The position numbers and the translations under genes are program-made. Positions 30,225 through 31,576 of a stretch of DNA of 31,576 nt are shown piece by piece. This DNA comes from a virus: positions 1-31,576 of IMG/VR virus record IMGVR_UViG_3300007351_000592. One strand, written 5' to 3'. Numbering within the stretch: the stretch's first letter is position 1; each line of letters starts with the position of its first letter. The notes under the pieces were generated by a model that saw only the letters and a program-made list of their open reading frames with translations, was not told the origin of the DNA and did no database searches.

Positions 30225-31576
30225 CAATAGGGTATGTCCTCATTTCCTGCCGCCATGGCGGCTACGGGGCCGGCATGGGCATAGTTCGGTTCTCTTTCAC
30301 CCGCTTCGTTCTCATCCCACCCCGGCTCGCGCCAGGGGGGCTTCTCCCCCAACTCGTATCCGATGATCCGGGCGTACTCCTCGCCGACGACACTGCGGAT
30401 CTTGATAGCCCCAGTCGTGCAGATCGCCCCCGCATTGGCGAGCGTCACCGCCTCCTCGGCCGACTCCGGGACCGAGGCGTTCGAGCGCTTGCGCCACCAG
30501 CTTTCCGCCCTCTTCCTCGCCCAGCCCGTATGCTCGAAGCAGATCCACTCCGATTGGTACTGGTTGAAGCCAAGCCGATACTCCACCCGCATCGTCCTCG
30601 GCGAGTTCTCCGGCGCTCCCCGCTTGTGGTGAACGGAGTATCGGACCTCCTGCACCGGATATTCGGTAGTCGTCACCTGACCGGAGAGAATCCTCTCTGA
30701 CGATGCAGTCGCGTCGTGATTGCGTCTTTCCTTTTGGGGGAACTCGTACCCGCAGTCAGGGCACACCGAATATCCCGCCGCGATCAAACTTCGGCACTCC
30801 GGGCACTCCTTCGCGGGCGCTTCTCCACTCCCCCGCTGGTCCCGCTCATGGATGCGGAGGTCGTCCACCGGCCCGTGCCGCAGCACGTTCCCCCCGAAAT
30901 CGAGCACCAGGCAGTTATCCTTCCCGGGGTTAAGCCGGAATCCACGACCAACCATTTGGAAATAGAGCCCGGGGGAGAGCGTCGGCCGGATCATCGCCAC
31001 GCAGTCGATGTTGGGGGCGTCGAACCCCGTAGTCAGCACGTTCACATTGACGAGGTACTTGATCTTTCCGGCCTTGAAGTCCGACAGCACACGGTCGCGC
31101 TCCAAGTCGTGCGTGTCGCCGAAGACCGCACCGACCTCTGCACCAGAGATCTCCCGCATCACTTCGGCAATGTGCTCTCCGTGCGGAACCCCCGAGGCAA
31201 AGATGAGCACCGACTGGCGCTTGGGGGTCTGCTCGACGATCTCACCACAGGCCGACTCGACCCGATCGTCGGTATTCATCAGGTCTTCGACCTCATCCGC
31301 CATGAACTCCCCGGCACGGACGTGGAGGCCTGACGTGTCGACCTTCTCCCGGCTTGCCTTGGTGATGAGCGGGCACAGATATCCCTGGACGATCAGTTCC
31401 TTGACGCCGATCTCGTAGCAGACACGATTGAGGATATTTTCCGGCGCGCAGATCATCCCGCTCTTCATCCGGAACGGCGTCGCGGTGAGCCCGATCACCC
31501 GCAGGTTTGGATTGACCTTCCGGGCGTCTTCCAGAAAGGTCCGGTACATCCCCTCACCATCCGGCGGGATCATGTG
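30224..31576 (-). CDS. DEAD/DEAH-type helicase (5' end cut by window edge)
   Basis: Only the C-terminal ~450 residues are in the window. The frame is open to the right edge and begins HMIPPDGEGMYR, which follows the DEAH box in this family. Motifs seen are GLTATPFR (motif III-like), SVLIFASGVPHGEHIA (motif IV), NVNVLTTGFDAPNIDC (motif V) and YFQMVGRGFR (motif VI). These match SF2 helicases of phage replication modules. After the helicase core comes a zinc ribbon (CPECRSLIAAGYSVCPDCG), then a C-terminal domain rich in charged residues. It acts with the Prim-Pol encoded immediately downstream. The ATG at 31573 is not the true start. Confidence 0.9.
   Translation of the reverse strand, partial: HMIPPDGEGMYRTFLEDARKVNPNLRVIGLTATPFRMKSGMICAPENILNRVCYEIGVKELIVQGYLCPLITKASREKVDTSGLHVRAGEFMADEVEDLMNTDDRVESACGEIVEQTPKRQSVLIFASGVPHGEHIAEVMREISGAEVGAVFGDTHDLERDRVLSDFKAGKIKYLVNVNVLTTGFDAPNIDCVAMIRPTLSPGLYFQMVGRGFRLNPGKDNCLVLDFGGNVLRHGPVDDLRIHERDQRGSGEAPAKECPECRSLIAAGYSVCPDCGYEFPQKERRNHDATASSERILSGQVTTTEYPVQEVRYSVHHKRGAPENSPRTMRVEYRLGFNQYQSEWICFEHTGWARKRAESWWRKRSNASVPESAEEAVTLANAGAICTTGAIKIRSVVGEEYARIIGYELGEKPPWREPGWDENEAGEREPNYAHAGPVAAMAAGNEDIPY

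Overview
This window is most of a siphovirus-type prophage in a GC-rich bacterium. Nearly every phage gene reads on the minus strand, so transcription runs from about 31.5 kb down to 1.7 kb. The host lineage cannot be fixed from this sequence. A small phage membrane protein ending in a c-type haem motif (CxxCH) fits a cytochrome-rich anaerobe of the Geobacter / Desulfuromonadota kind, but this is only a hint. No integrase, tRNA or attachment site is visible, and the upstream helicase runs off the right edge, so neither prophage end is seen.

Layout from right to left. (1) Replication: a DEAD/DEAH-type helicase (partial), a primase-polymerase/DUF3987 protein, and a repeat-rich non-coding stretch at 27.76-28.05 kb that looks like an origin or operator. 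Two small regulators follow (a 93-aa protein and an excisionase-like HTH protein). (2) Accessory block, 22.5-27.2 kb, lower in GC: an Mrr-type restriction endonuclease, four unrecognised or poorly recognised proteins, a small zinc-finger-like protein and a minimal nucleotidyltransferase. Several genes are separated by short repeated non-coding elements, so the block resembles a row of gene cassettes. (3) A gp10-like protein, a ParB-methyltransferase fusion and a 49-aa ORF. (4) Packaging and head: small and large (GpA-type) terminase, a gpW-position protein, portal, a fused prohead protease/major capsid protein, and three connector or completion proteins. (5) Tail: tube protein, an assembly chaperone pair joined by a -1 ribosomal frameshift at CCCTTTG, tape measure, distal tail proteins, a tail hub, and a fibre-like protein. 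(6) Lysis: a GH108-type endolysin, a 3TM holin, and a membrane-anchored coiled-coil protein ending in CNGCH. (7) At the left edge, on the plus strand, a DUF2188 protein and an XRE/ImmA-IrrE-type regulator.

The most unusual part is the tail tip at 4.3-7.5 kb. A tail-hub protein appears to have gained two foreign modules: nine 20-residue glycine-rich repeats at its N-terminus, and an AT-rich six-bladed NHL-type propeller in its middle. It is then divided into two ORFs of the same frame by a single TGA, with 12 nt between that stop and the next ATG. This could be stop-codon readthrough, two subunits, or a recent nonsense mutation. The other leading observations are the haem-motif lysis-region protein, the cassette-like accessory block, and the iteron / Z-DNA-prone / polypurine region beside the primase.
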